Shown: in pieces, positions 17,958 through 25,934 of the stretch
Layout: every line of letters begins with the position of its first letter
Numbering within the stretch: the stretch's first letter is position 1
Assembly (NCBI GenBank): GCA_018432935.1
Contig: JAHDSF010000024.1
Coordinates: 124,001 to 188,000, forward strand
Length of the DNA stretch: 64,000 nucleotides
From: Rhodospirillales bacterium
Lineage (GTDB): Bacteria > Pseudomonadota > Alphaproteobacteria > Rhodospirillales > Shumkoniaceae
Direction: 5' to 3'
Notes under the pieces: model-generated
Database searches by the model: none
The model's input: the letters and a program-made list of their open reading frames with translations, nothing else
What the model was told of the DNA's origin: nothing
Program-made: the position numbers and the translations under genes

Positions 17958-18965
17958 TCAAGCGCCGCGGAGCTGACCCGCGGTTCGCAGCATGTCGAGC
18001 AGGTCGAGCAGCCGGGCGAAGTAGTGATCGGACACCGTCAGCCGCGCCGGCTCGCCGTGCAGCGCCTTGCCGTAGGCGTCGACAAGGCGGCGCAACCGAC
18101 GCTGGTGCAGGCCGAGCAGGTTCTGCACGGGGTCGGTGACGATGCCGGCGAAGGCGGCGACCACAGCCATCCCCGCCACGATCGATCCGGTCGCTGCAGC
18201 GGTCAGCGCGGGCCCCGCCGCGGCCGGAAAGGCAGCGTACCACAACGCTCCCAGGGATCCGCCCAGAGGGAAGCCGGCCACCGCCACGCTCTGCGCCAGC
18301 TTGGCGGCGAACACGGTGCCCAGCGACATCGCCCCCGGCGTGAACTTCTGGAACGCCGCCACCCCAGCGCCCAGCGCCACCATTCCGGCAGCGATCTCGG
18401 ACGCCGCCGTGCGGGTCCCGGTGTAGGCGGCGAGAAGGTCCTCGAGCCGGGCGCGAAAGGCGGGATCCTCGGCCCGTCTTCCGAGGCGAACCAGCCCGGG
18501 TACCAGAACGGCGTCGATGTAGGGGTCGGCCAGGATCTCGGCCGCCAGTCCATCGTGGAGGGATTCCCGCCCCTCCTGACGGAACGGAACCTGCAGCAGC
18601 TCGGTATGGACCAGCCACGAGATCTCGCGCGCGACGTCGGTTTCGAGCAGCAGACGCCGTTTCGCCAGCCAGGCAGCAAACGCCGGCAGGCCCAGCCGCC
18701 GCATTCCGAAGGCGGTCGCCGCGGCGCCGAGGGCGGGAACCGCAAGCGCGATGTTGGCGGGCACCCTCCACAGATCGTCGCCAAGCGCCTTGCGGTGGAT
18801 CCGCAGCGACCCGCGCAGGCTGAAGTGGCGGCGGGTGAAATCCGGGATGCGAGCCCGGGTCCGATCCAGGTGTCGGTCGATCGAGCGCTCGATCGCCCGC
18901 CGGGCCGCCGCCGGATCGAGCAGCGTCTTCGGAAGGCCCGGCGCGAGTGCGTCGGCTTGGTCCAC
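17958..18965 (-). CDS. conserved membrane-associated protein of unknown function
   Basis: I do not recognise a characterised function in this 335-residue protein; it may belong to the DUF6635-type family, but that is a weak recollection. The N-terminal 60 residues are charged and basic. Hydrophobic alanine-rich segments lie at about 75-95, 190-215 and 230-285 (FPLGGSLGALWYAAFPAAAG and GSIVAGMAVVAAFAGIV), consistent with three or more membrane passes. The C-terminus is a charged helix containing NLLGLHQRRLRRLVDAYGKA. It converges on the SDR gene (5-base gap) and lies downstream of the Rrf2 gene on the same strand. Confidence 0.7.
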   Translation of the reverse strand: MDQADALAPGLPKTLLDPAAARRAIERSIDRHLDRTRARIPDFTRRHFSLRGSLRIHRKALGDDLWRVPANIALAVPALGAAATAFGMRRLGLPAFAAWLAKRRLLLETDVAREISWLVHTELLQVPFRQEGRESLHDGLAAEILADPYIDAVLVPGLVRLGRRAEDPAFRARLEDLLAAYTGTRTAASEIAAGMVALGAGVAAFQKFTPGAMSLGTVFAAKLAQSVAVAGFPLGGSLGALWYAAFPAAAGPALTAAATGSIVAGMAVVAAFAGIVTDPVQNLLGLHQRRLRRLVDAYGKALHGEPARLTVSDHYFARLLDLLDMLRTAGQLRGA

Positions 18966-19064
18966 GCGGCATTCCTCTGAAGGGGCGGCGTCCCGGTCGC
19001 TGCCGGAGACGGAACCCGTCAGAGAAATAGATGTCGCCCCTCGCGCCGGGCTTCAAGCGGCGGA

Positions 19065-19487
19065 CTAGAGGCGCCAGCCCCTTTCCTTAAAAGCGCGGAT
19101 CTCGGCCAGGTTCATGGCCCGCAATCGTTCCTCGATGCGCAGCCGCTCGGCGCCCCAGAAGTCGTGCATCGGGCATGGCGTACCGCAGCCGCAGCCGGGC
19201 AGCCCGAGCACGCATTGGTGCCGCCAGTCCTCGCCGTCGATCGCGGACACCACCTCGTAGAGCGAGATCTCGCGGGCCGGACGGACCAGCCGCAGCCCGC
19301 CCTTGTAGCCGCGCTTGCCGAGCAGCAGTCCGGCGTGCTGGAGCTGGTTCAGCAGCTTGGACAGGTAGGGTTTCGGAATCCCGGTGCGCTCGGCGATATC
19401 GCGCGCCAGGACCAGTTCCCTCCCCTCGGGCTCGAGATGGCAAAGGGCGAGGATCGCGTAGCCGGCGGTCTGGGAGAGGGAAAGCAA
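19065..19487 (-). CDS. Rrf2-family transcriptional regulator with cysteine cluster
   Basis: A 140-residue protein with an N-terminal winged HTH (SLSQTAGYAILALCHL, then GIPKPYLSKLLNQLQHAGLL) and a cysteine-rich stretch C-x6-C-x-C-x3-C followed by MHDFW (about 95-115), the place where IscR/NsrR-type regulators hold an Fe-S cluster. It probably senses redox, nitric oxide or Fe-S status. Classic IscR spacing (C-x5-C-x5-C) is not matched exactly, so the sensed signal is uncertain. A GTCAAC-N5-GTTGAC palindrome lies about 55 bases before its start and may be its operator. Confidence 0.9.
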   Translation of the reverse strand: MLSLSQTAGYAILALCHLEPEGRELVLARDIAERTGIPKPYLSKLLNQLQHAGLLLGKRGYKGGLRLVRPAREISLYEVVSAIDGEDWRHQCVLGLPGCGCGTPCPMHDFWGAERLRIEERLRAMNLAEIRAFKERGWRL

Positions 19488-19541
19488 GGCGTGGTGCCCG
19501 GGCTGGAGTGCATGGGCATCTTGAGGCCGGCGGAAGGCCGG

Positions 19542-19558
19542 GTCAACGTTTTGTTGAC
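19542..19558. promoter_or_regulatory. GTCAAC-N5-GTTGAC palindrome upstream of Rrf2 gene
   Basis: Perfect 6-bp arms separated by GTTTT, 55-71 bases before the rrf2-type start on the minus strand. The position suits self-regulation by the Rrf2 protein or another dimeric regulator. Function is inferred from symmetry only. Confidence 0.4.
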
Positions 19559-19574
19559 ACGGCGGTCGGCAATT

Positions 19575-19600
19575 GCCCTCTCCCGCGGCCGGGAGAGGGC
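19575..19600. terminator. perfect hairpin downstream of LarA-like gene
   Basis: GCCCTCTCCCG-CGGC-CGGGAGAGGGC is a perfect 11-bp stem with a 4-base loop, 9 bases after the LarA-like stop (minus strand). It lacks a long U run, so it may act as a REP-like mRNA stabiliser as well as a terminator. It uses the same CCCTCTCC module as the composite elements elsewhere. Confidence 0.55.
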
Positions 19601-19608
19601 ATCATCGC

Positions 19609-20892
19609 CTAGATCAGATATCCGTCCGCGTCGAACTTGAACGGCTCCGGCCGGCCCAGCACCTTGATGTCCTTGCGGTCCTTGACGTCCTCGAGCACTG
19701 TCTCGGACACCTTGATGTGGGTCAGCTCGTTGGTGTTCTTGATCCATGCCACGCGGGCATCCCGCGGCTCGACCCTCTGGCAGGTGCGCAGCGCGACCAC
19801 CAGCGCCTCGTGCTCGCTGTTGCAGACCATCGGCAGCTTGGACGGCCCAAGCTCGATCGAGGTGATCGAGTTGGTGTAGGTGTAGCCGAAATCGATCTGG
19901 TTGGCGCAGCGGACGGTCGTCAGGTCGGCGAAGCCGATGCCGCAGGCGTTGCCGTTGCTCTCGTGGGTCACCCCGCGCACGATCAGGCGCTGAATCGCCG
20001 GCACGTCGTACTTGACGAAGGTCGCGGTGCTGCGGCCGGTGACGTTGGGGTCCATTCCGGCGCCGCTGATGTTCTTGCCGAGCTCGTCGACGATGAGGAC
20101 GTCGGCGCGCGGCATCAGCAGCTTGGCGATCGCCTTCTTCGACAGCGCCTGCAGCTCCTTCTCCCGGACGTCGAAGTCCTGCGGGCGGACGGCCTCGACC
20201 GTCATCACCTGATGATAGCCGTTCTCGACGATCGCCACTCCCATCACGACCGGCATCGCTTTCATCAGCGCGCGACCGGCTTCGGGGATCAGCCAGTGGA
20301 ACTCGGAGAAGCCGTATTTGTGAAGGACGGTGGCGCCGTTGTGCTTGCCAAGCCCGATCGCCAGCATCTTGTAAAGGCCGCTTTCGTAGTCGCCGCGGAA
20401 ATCGGTATGCGGCTTGACACGGCCGCAGACGACGATGCCGTCGGCCTGGCTGGCGTACTTGTCGAAATGAAGCCCGGTCCCGTCCTTCAGCTTGGCGGCG
20501 ATGACGGTCTCCATCGAAGCCTTGATCGGCACTCCCATGCTGGCTTCGGTGATGCCGTACTCCGCCAGCACCTGGAGCTGGCCCTCGACGGTGGCGCCGC
20601 CGTGGCTGGCCATGGCCGGGACGATGAAGGGCTTGGCGCCCCAGTCCTTGAGCTGACCGATAATGGCGGCGACGATCTGCGCGATGTTGGCGATGCCGCG
20701 GCTGCCGGCGGTGACCGCGATCGACTTGCCCCGGAAGGACGCCCCGTCGAACTTCGACGTCATCTCCTTGCGGACGGTCGCCTCTATGTCATCGAGCCGG
20801 TCGTTCATGAACAGCTGTTCGACCGGAACCATCTTCGGCAGCGGACAGTCGAGCCCGCCAGGCAGCACGATACCGACTTTCTCCAGCTTCAT
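19609..20892 (-). CDS. LarA-like (lactate racemase domain, DUF2088) protein
   Basis: A 427-residue protein with a LarA-type N-terminal domain: IAVTAGSRGIANIAQIVAA, PAMASHGGATVEGQ with a conserved His, and GRVKPHTDFRGDYESGLYK where a His and a Lys fall where LarA binds the nickel-pincer cofactor. LarA interconverts lactate isomers, and paralogues act on other 2-hydroxy acids. The cofactor-synthesis genes larB/C/E are not in this window. The ATG at 20892 gives the N-terminus MKLEKVGIVLPGG; a longer open frame upstream has no good start. The true substrate is unknown. Confidence 0.82.
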   Translation of the reverse strand: MKLEKVGIVLPGGLDCPLPKMVPVEQLFMNDRLDDIEATVRKEMTSKFDGASFRGKSIAVTAGSRGIANIAQIVAAIIGQLKDWGAKPFIVPAMASHGGATVEGQLQVLAEYGITEASMGVPIKASMETVIAAKLKDGTGLHFDKYASQADGIVVCGRVKPHTDFRGDYESGLYKMLAIGLGKHNGATVLHKYGFSEFHWLIPEAGRALMKAMPVVMGVAIVENGYHQVMTVEAVRPQDFDVREKELQALSKKAIAKLLMPRADVLIVDELGKNISGAGMDPNVTGRSTATFVKYDVPAIQRLIVRGVTHESNGNACGIGFADLTTVRCANQIDFGYTYTNSITSIELGPSKLPMVCNSEHEALVVALRTCQRVEPRDARVAWIKNTNELTHIKVSETVLEDVKDRKDIKVLGRPEPFKFDADGYLI

Positions 20893-21265
20893 CTTCGATC
20901 TCCATGCACGGGCCACCCGGCGGCGGCAGCCGGCCCTCATTCCGAAGCGCCAGATTATCGACACCGGACCGCCGGCGAAAGGGGGCGCATCCCGCACTGG
21001 AAAAAAAACTCCGCGTGGTATAAGAAGGCGCCGCAAACACGAACCGTCACAGCGCGTTCGACGTGCGTCAAGCCGTGCCTCGCGTGGAAGTTCTTTTCAC
21101 GACCGCGGGCGCGGCTGCGCTACTCTCTGCGTGGGATGCCTTGTCCTTGAAGTCCTCACCCCGGCGCCACCTCCTTCCACGCCCGGTAACGCGCCCTTCC
21201 TGCGAGGTGGCTCCATCCTCACCCGCTCGCCCCTAGCCCTGTCGAAGAAAGCCAAGAAGGTTGCC
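20893..21265. other. divergent intergenic region (373 bases), no gene seen
   Basis: This stretch separates the LarA-like gene (minus) from the MaoC-phosphotransacetylase gene (plus) and must hold both promoters. It is less GC-rich near 20998-21025, where GGAAAAAAAACT and GTGGTATAAG occur and could be part of a promoter. The open frames crossing it have no ribosome-binding sites and look like chance. I see no clear operator. Confidence 0.5.
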
Positions 21266-22672
21266 ATGTACACGATCGAGAACAAGACGTTCGACGAGAT
21301 TCGAATCGGTGATTCGCGCACCCTGACGCGCACCCTGACCAAGGAAGACATCGACATCTTCGCTGTCGCCTCGGGAGATATGAACCCGACCCACTTCGGC
21401 GTGGGCGTGAGCGGCGGCAAGCCGCTCGGCCACGGGATGTGGATCGGCGTGCTGCTCTCCAACATCTTCGGCAGCAAGCTGCCGGGCGCCGGCGCCGTCT
21501 ACAAGTCGCAGAACCTGCTCTTCCACAAGATGGTCGAGCTGGGCGAGACGCTGACCCTGACCGTCACCGTCACCGGCAAGAACGAGAAGGACAAGACGAT
21601 CCAGTTCGACTGCCTGTGCACCAACCAGGACGGCGTCACTCTGGCCACCGGCACCGCCGAGATCTTCGCCCCCAAGGAGAAGATCGAGCCGCAGGTGCTG
21701 CCGCCGCGGATGGCGCGCATCAGCCGCCAGCACTGGGTGTTCGACGCCCTGATCGATCGCTGCCAGGAGATCGATCCGGTCACCGTCGCCGTCTGCCACC
21801 CCTGCGACCGCGTGTCGCTGGAAGGCGCGGTCCAGGCGGCCGAGCGCGGCCTGATCCGGCCGATCCTGGTCGGTCCCGAGGCGGACATCAAGGCGGCCGC
21901 CGAAAAGAACGACCTCGACATCAAGGGCTACGAGATCCTGTCCACCAATCACGCGGTCGCCTCGGCCGAGCAGGCGGTGGCCCTGTGCCGCGCCGGCAAG
22001 GCGGAGGCCCTGATGAAGGGCAGCCTGCACACCGACGAGATGATGCACGCCGTCGCGCAGCGCGAAACCGGCCTGCGCACCGGCCGCCGCATCAGCCACG
22101 TCTTCATCATGGACGTGCCGGCCTACGACCGGATGCTGCTGATCACCGATGCGGCGATCAACATCTACCCGAGCCTCGACGACAAGGTCGACATCGTCAA
22201 GAACGCGATCGACCTCGCCCAGGTGCTGGAGGTGGCGGAGCCGAAGATCGCGATCCTGTCGGCGGTCGAGACCGTGTACCCGAAGATCGCCTCTACCCTC
22301 GAGGCCGCAGCGCTCTGCAAGATGGCCGATCGCGGCCAGATCAAGGGCGCCATCCTCGACGGCCCGCTCGCCTTCGACAACGCGATCAGCGCAGAAGCCG
22401 CCGAGATCAAGGGCATCAAGTCCCAGGTCGCCGGCAAGGCCGACATCATGCTGGTTCCCGATCTCGAGGCCGGCAACATGCTGGCCAAGCAGCTGGCTTA
22501 TCTCGCCAATGCCGAGATGGCCGGCATCGTGCTGGGGGCCCGGGTGCCGATCATCCTGACCAGCCGCGCCGACAGCGCGCGCGCCCGCCTGGCCTCGTCG
22601 GCGGCAGCGGTGCTGCTCGCCCACGCGCGCCGGGTCGGCTCGCAGAAGAAGATGACCGGCGGCGGACACTGA
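21266..22672 (+). CDS. bifunctional MaoC-like enoyl-CoA hydratase / phosphate acetyl(butyryl)transferase
   Basis: A 468-residue fusion. Residues about 1-145 form a MaoC-like hot-dog domain with the hydratase signature ASGDMNPTHFGV and GHGMWIGVLLSNIFG; residues about 155-460 form a PTA/PTB phosphotransacylase domain (EALMKGSLHTDEMM, LLITDAAINIYPSL, ILDGPLAFDNAIS and the C-terminal NMLAKQLAYLANAEMAGIVL). It would hydrate an enoyl-CoA and exchange the CoA of an acyl-CoA for phosphate. The acetate kinase gene follows after 10 bases, so the pair converts acyl-CoA to carboxylate plus ATP, or the reverse. The ATG at 21266 is preceded by AAGAAGG. This fusion is a known alphaproteobacterial form. Confidence 0.93.
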   Translation: MYTIENKTFDEIRIGDSRTLTRTLTKEDIDIFAVASGDMNPTHFGVGVSGGKPLGHGMWIGVLLSNIFGSKLPGAGAVYKSQNLLFHKMVELGETLTLTVTVTGKNEKDKTIQFDCLCTNQDGVTLATGTAEIFAPKEKIEPQVLPPRMARISRQHWVFDALIDRCQEIDPVTVAVCHPCDRVSLEGAVQAAERGLIRPILVGPEADIKAAAEKNDLDIKGYEILSTNHAVASAEQAVALCRAGKAEALMKGSLHTDEMMHAVAQRETGLRTGRRISHVFIMDVPAYDRMLLITDAAINIYPSLDDKVDIVKNAIDLAQVLEVAEPKIAILSAVETVYPKIASTLEAAALCKMADRGQIKGAILDGPLAFDNAISAEAAEIKGIKSQVAGKADIMLVPDLEAGNMLAKQLAYLANAEMAGIVLGARVPIILTSRADSARARLASSAAAVLLAHARRVGSQKKMTGGGH

Positions 22673-22682
22673 GGTGCGGACC

Positions 22683-23870
22683 ATGTTGGACGGCATTCTC
22701 GTCATCAACGCCGGCTCCTCGAGCATCAAGTTCTCGCTTTATGCCAGCGAGCCGGGCGCCGAGCCCAAGGTTGCCTCCAAGGGCCAAGTCGAAGGCATCG
22801 GCACCAAGCCGCACTTCATCGCCAAGAGCCTCGACAAGAAGGTGCTGGCCGAGAAGTACTGGGACGACCCCAAGACGTCGCACTCGGCTCTGCTCGGCCA
22901 TCTCATCGACTGGGTGCGTTCCCACCACACGGACGTCGCGCTGAAGGCGGCGGGACACCGGGTCGTCCACGGCGGCACCCGGTTCTCGGCGCCGACCGTC
23001 ATCGACGAGGTCGTGCTGGAGGAGATCGAGCGGCTGATCCCGCTCGCCCCCCTTCACAACCCGCACAACCTGACGCCGATCCGGGCCCTGCGGGAGCTGT
23101 TCCCGACCCTGCCCCAGGTGGCCTGCTTCGACACCGCCTTCCACCGCACCATGCCGAGGATCGCCCAGATGTACGCGATCCCGCGCAAGCTGACGGATGA
23201 AGGCGTGGTCCGCTACGGCTTCCACGGCTCGTCCTTCGAGTACGTCGCGCACGCCCTCAACCGCGTCGCCCCCGACGTGGCGAAGGGCAAGGTGGTCGTG
23301 GCCCATCTCGGCAGCGGCGCCAGCATGTGCGGCATGGTCGGCGGCAAGAGCCAGATCACCACCATGGGTCTGACCCCGCTCGACGGCCTGGTCATGGGCA
23401 CCCGCCCGGGCCGCATCGACCCCGGCGTGCTGCTCCACCTCATGCAGCAGCGCGGCATGAGCGTCACCGAGGTCGACACGCTGCTCAACAAGAAGAGCGG
23501 CATCCTCGGGGTGTCGGAGATCTCCAACGACTTCCGCGACGTCGAGTTCAGCGACGATCCGCGGGCGAAGGAGGCGATGGACCTGGTGATCTACCGCATC
23601 ATCCAGGAGACCGGCTCGATCATGGCGGCGATCGGCGGCATCGACGCCATGGTCTACACGGCCGGCGTCGGCGAGCACTCGCCGCACATCCGCGGCTTGG
23701 TCTCGAAGGCGCTCGCCTGGCTGGGCATCGAACTTGACGAAGCGGCCAACGACAAGGACGCCCTGGTCATCACCAAGCCGACCAGCAAGGTGAAGGTCCT
23801 CGTCATCCCGACCGACGAGGAGCTGATGATCGCGATGCACACCCGCAAGGCGCTGAACGGCGCCCTGTAG
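22683..23870 (+). CDS. ackA: acetate kinase
   Basis: A 395-residue acetokinase: N-terminal phosphate-binding NAGSSSIKFSLY, GHRVVHGGTRFS with catalytic residues, the signature VVVAHLGSGASMCGM and the C-terminal GEHSPHIRGLVSK. It phosphorylates acetate or makes ATP from acetyl phosphate, working with the phosphotransacylase upstream. I place the start at ATG 22683, with GAGG 8 bases before it; GTG 22674 is an alternative that overlaps that site. A strong hairpin terminator follows at 23890. Confidence 0.96.
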   Translation: MLDGILVINAGSSSIKFSLYASEPGAEPKVASKGQVEGIGTKPHFIAKSLDKKVLAEKYWDDPKTSHSALLGHLIDWVRSHHTDVALKAAGHRVVHGGTRFSAPTVIDEVVLEEIERLIPLAPLHNPHNLTPIRALRELFPTLPQVACFDTAFHRTMPRIAQMYAIPRKLTDEGVVRYGFHGSSFEYVAHALNRVAPDVAKGKVVVAHLGSGASMCGMVGGKSQITTMGLTPLDGLVMGTRPGRIDPGVLLHLMQQRGMSVTEVDTLLNKKSGILGVSEISNDFRDVEFSDDPRAKEAMDLVIYRIIQETGSIMAAIGGIDAMVYTAGVGEHSPHIRGLVSKALAWLGIELDEAANDKDALVITKPTSKVKVLVIPTDEELMIAMHTRKALNGAL

Positions 23871-23889
23871 GGCTGTGAGGTCCGGTACG

Positions 23890-23919
23890 AAAGGGGGGCC
23901 CTCGTCGAGCCCCCCTTTT
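23890..23919. terminator. rho-independent terminator after ackA (bidirectional)
   Basis: AAAGGGGGGC (23890-23899) pairs with GCCCCCCTTT (23909-23918) around a 9-base loop, followed by a T-rich tract TTTTCTCTTT. The A-run on the other side lets it also end the oxidase cluster transcribed from the right. Confidence 0.9.
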
Positions 23920-23924
23920 CTCTT

Positions 23925-24980
23925 TCAGGGCCCGCCTTCGTTGCCGCCGTTTGCGAACGAGGCAGCCGCTTCCTCGATCTGCTTGTCCGTAAGCCGCCCG
24001 GCGATCGTCCTCATGATCGGCGCAAACGGGCTGCCGCCGCGCTCACCGTTGCGGAACAGGCGAAGCTGGCGGGCCAGATAGTCCGCGTGCTGCCCTACGA
24101 GGTGCGGGTAGGCGGGGTTGCGCGGCCCCTGTTTCGGCCCGTGGCACTGGATGCAGGCGGGAACTCCCTGGGCGGGCGCGCCGCGCAGTGCTATCTCCGC
24201 ACCATCCGGCGGCGTCTCGCGTCCGAGACCCGCCGGCGCCAGCCCGGCGTAGTGATCGGCCAGCCGCCGAAGCGCGGCGTCGTCCAGGCCGTCGACCGCC
24301 ACCTGCATGATGCCGCTGTGGCGGCGTCCTTCCGCATAGGCGCGCAGCGCACCGTAGAGGTAGTCCGCGCTCTGCCCTGCCAGCGCCGGGATCTCCTCGC
24401 CGGGGTGCCCCATGCCGTCGGCGCCATGGCAGCGGGCGCAGCCCGCAACCACCGGGTCTTGCGGTCGCGGCCCCTCCCCCGTGGCGAGGCGAAGATAGGA
24501 TTCGGCATCGAGCTCCGGCATCCGGCGCAGGAAGGCCGCCATCGCCCAGACCTCGTCGTCCCGCAGCGGCGCCGGCCAAGCCGGCATGGCGGTGAACTTG
24601 ACGCCGTGGCGGACGATCCAGAACAACTCCGCGTCGTCCCAGGTCGGAATCCTCGGCGTCAGGTCGGGCGGCACAGGCGTCATGTGGCGCACGACTTCCG
24701 GGCGCTGCCGCGCCGGTGAGCCGTGGCAGGTGGCGCAGCCGGTCTCGAAATGGCCGGCGGCCCGGCGCATCGGGTCGCCGAGCGGCGGCGGCGTCTCGAC
24801 CGCCAGCGAGCGCACCTCGACCGCGCGCCGCATTGCGAAGTGGAGCAGCCAGTCGGTAACCGCCCAGTGGCCTGCCCTTGCCGAAACCGGGGCCAGCCCG
24901 GCGAGGACGGCAACGGCGCCCGCCGCGCCGACGGCGATGCAGAACAGTGCGATCACCAGGGCGACCCGTCCGGCTCTCAT
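23925..24980 (-). CDS. membrane-anchored tri-haem c-type cytochrome
   Basis: A 351-residue protein with an N-terminal signal or anchor (about 5-30, VALVIALFCIAVGAAGAVAV) and three CxxCH haem c sites: CATCH (about 88), CARCH (about 190) and CIQCH (about 286). The last two domains look like a c4-type dihaem pair (GEEIPALAGQSADYLYGALR and YPHLVGQHADYLARQLRLF are near-repeats). It is the last gene of the oxidase cluster and overlaps the ctaG-type gene by four bases, so it most likely donates electrons to, or passes them towards, this oxidase in the periplasm. I chose the ATG at 24980 since it begins the signal sequence. Confidence 0.9.
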   Translation of the reverse strand: MRAGRVALVIALFCIAVGAAGAVAVLAGLAPVSARAGHWAVTDWLLHFAMRRAVEVRSLAVETPPPLGDPMRRAAGHFETGCATCHGSPARQRPEVVRHMTPVPPDLTPRIPTWDDAELFWIVRHGVKFTAMPAWPAPLRDDEVWAMAAFLRRMPELDAESYLRLATGEGPRPQDPVVAGCARCHGADGMGHPGEEIPALAGQSADYLYGALRAYAEGRRHSGIMQVAVDGLDDAALRRLADHYAGLAPAGLGRETPPDGAEIALRGAPAQGVPACIQCHGPKQGPRNPAYPHLVGQHADYLARQLRLFRNGERGGSPFAPIMRTIAGRLTDKQIEEAAASFANGGNEGGP

Positions 24981-25555
24981 GACAGTCTTCTCGCCCGCAA
25001 CAGCCGCCCGGTCAGGACCAGGCCGCCAGCCAGATAGACGGCGCCGCCGACGCCCAGCATGACCACGCCGCCCCAATGCTGCTGGGCCAGCGAATGGCCG
25101 TAGAGGACGCGCGGGGCGACCGCCAGTAGCACGCCCAAGAAAGTCATGTGCATGGCCGTGAACAGCAGCGCCACCACCCCGGCGGCGAGGCGGCCGCGAT
25201 CACCGCCGTTCCAACCGCCGAGCGCCGCCACCCATAGCACCACGCCGGCCACCAGGAACGAGCCCTGCTCGGCGACGAGCGCCCAGCCCCCGCCGCGCGC
25301 GGCGTGGTGCAGGGCCGGTGCGTGCCAGGCCCAGACCACCACCAGTTCCACCAGCATCGCCGGAATCGGCGCCAGCCTCGGCACGGTGCGGGCCTCGGCC
25401 CAGGCCAGCGCCAGCAGGGGCGCGGCCACCGCGACCACCGCCATGTGCATCGCCATGTGAGCCGAGAAGGCATGGGCGGCGAGCCTCGGCAGCGGCCCCA
25501 GCCAGGCGGCGCCGAGCACGCCCAGACCGGCGGCGAGGAGAAGCCGCCGCCTCAA
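24977..25555 (-). CDS. CtaG-type (caa3) cytochrome oxidase assembly membrane protein
   Basis: About 192 hydrophobic residues with five or six membrane segments and the Caa3_CtaG-like pattern AHAFSAHMAMHMAVVAVAAP, then WAWHAPALHHAARGG and FTAMHMTFLGVLLAVAPRVL, all rich in histidine. These proteins help assemble the copper centres of caa3-type oxidases. No ATG suits the N-terminus; the TTG at 25555, overlapping the upstream stop (TTGA), gives a sensible start and is a tentative choice. The downstream cytochrome gene overlaps its end by four bases. Confidence 0.8.
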   Translation of the reverse strand: MRRRLLLAAGLGVLGAAWLGPLPRLAAHAFSAHMAMHMAVVAVAAPLLALAWAEARTVPRLAPIPAMLVELVVVWAWHAPALHHAARGGGWALVAEQGSFLVAGVVLWVAALGGWNGGDRGRLAAGVVALLFTAMHMTFLGVLLAVAPRVLYGHSLAQQHWGGVVMLGVGGAVYLAGGLVLTGRLLRARRLS

Positions 25556-25923
25556 TGGCAGCTCGCAATGAAAGCCGCCGGAAGCGCGCCGTAGACGACG
25601 GCTACCGCGCTGAGGCCGGCGAGCAGGAGGATGGCGAACCCGAGGAAGCGCTGCCGGCCGTGGCTGGTCGGGACGTCGTGGGGGTGCCTCGTCTCCTGGC
25701 AATGGCGCCGCCACCCGTAGTGCGCCACCGCGCCGATCGCCGCGATCGCCGCCGCCGAGTACATAGCGACCGCCGTCCGTGCTCCGCCCAACGACGCCCC
25801 CTCGGCGAGCTTGGCGCACCACACCGCGGCCGTGACGTAGGAGAACAGGAAGTGAAGCGACCAGATCGTCGGCGCCGCGATGAGCATCCACAGGCTGTCG
25901 CGAAGACGCGGAGATTTGACCAT
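25552..25923 (-). CDS. small membrane protein of the oxidase cluster
   Basis: A 123-residue protein with three likely membrane segments (about 12-35 SLWMLIAAPTIWSLHFLF, 47-68 and 92-115). I do not recognise it; its place between the oxidase subunit I/III gene and the ctaG-type gene suggests an accessory subunit or assembly helper. The ATG at 25923 has AAGGAGA upstream, and the gene overlaps the 3' end region of neither neighbour except for the four-base contact with the ctaG-type start. Only 11 bases separate it from the preceding gene. Confidence 0.75.
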   Translation of the reverse strand: MVKSPRLRDSLWMLIAAPTIWSLHFLFSYVTAAVWCAKLAEGASLGGARTAVAMYSAAAIAAIGAVAHYGWRRHCQETRHPHDVPTSHGRQRFLGFAILLLAGLSAVAVVYGALPAAFIASCH

Positions 25924-25934
25924 TCTGTCTCCTT

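Noticed and set aside
20998-21010. Run of A (GGAAAAAAAACT) as a terminator tail
   Set aside because: No hairpin precedes it on either strand; it is more likely a promoter-associated A-tract.
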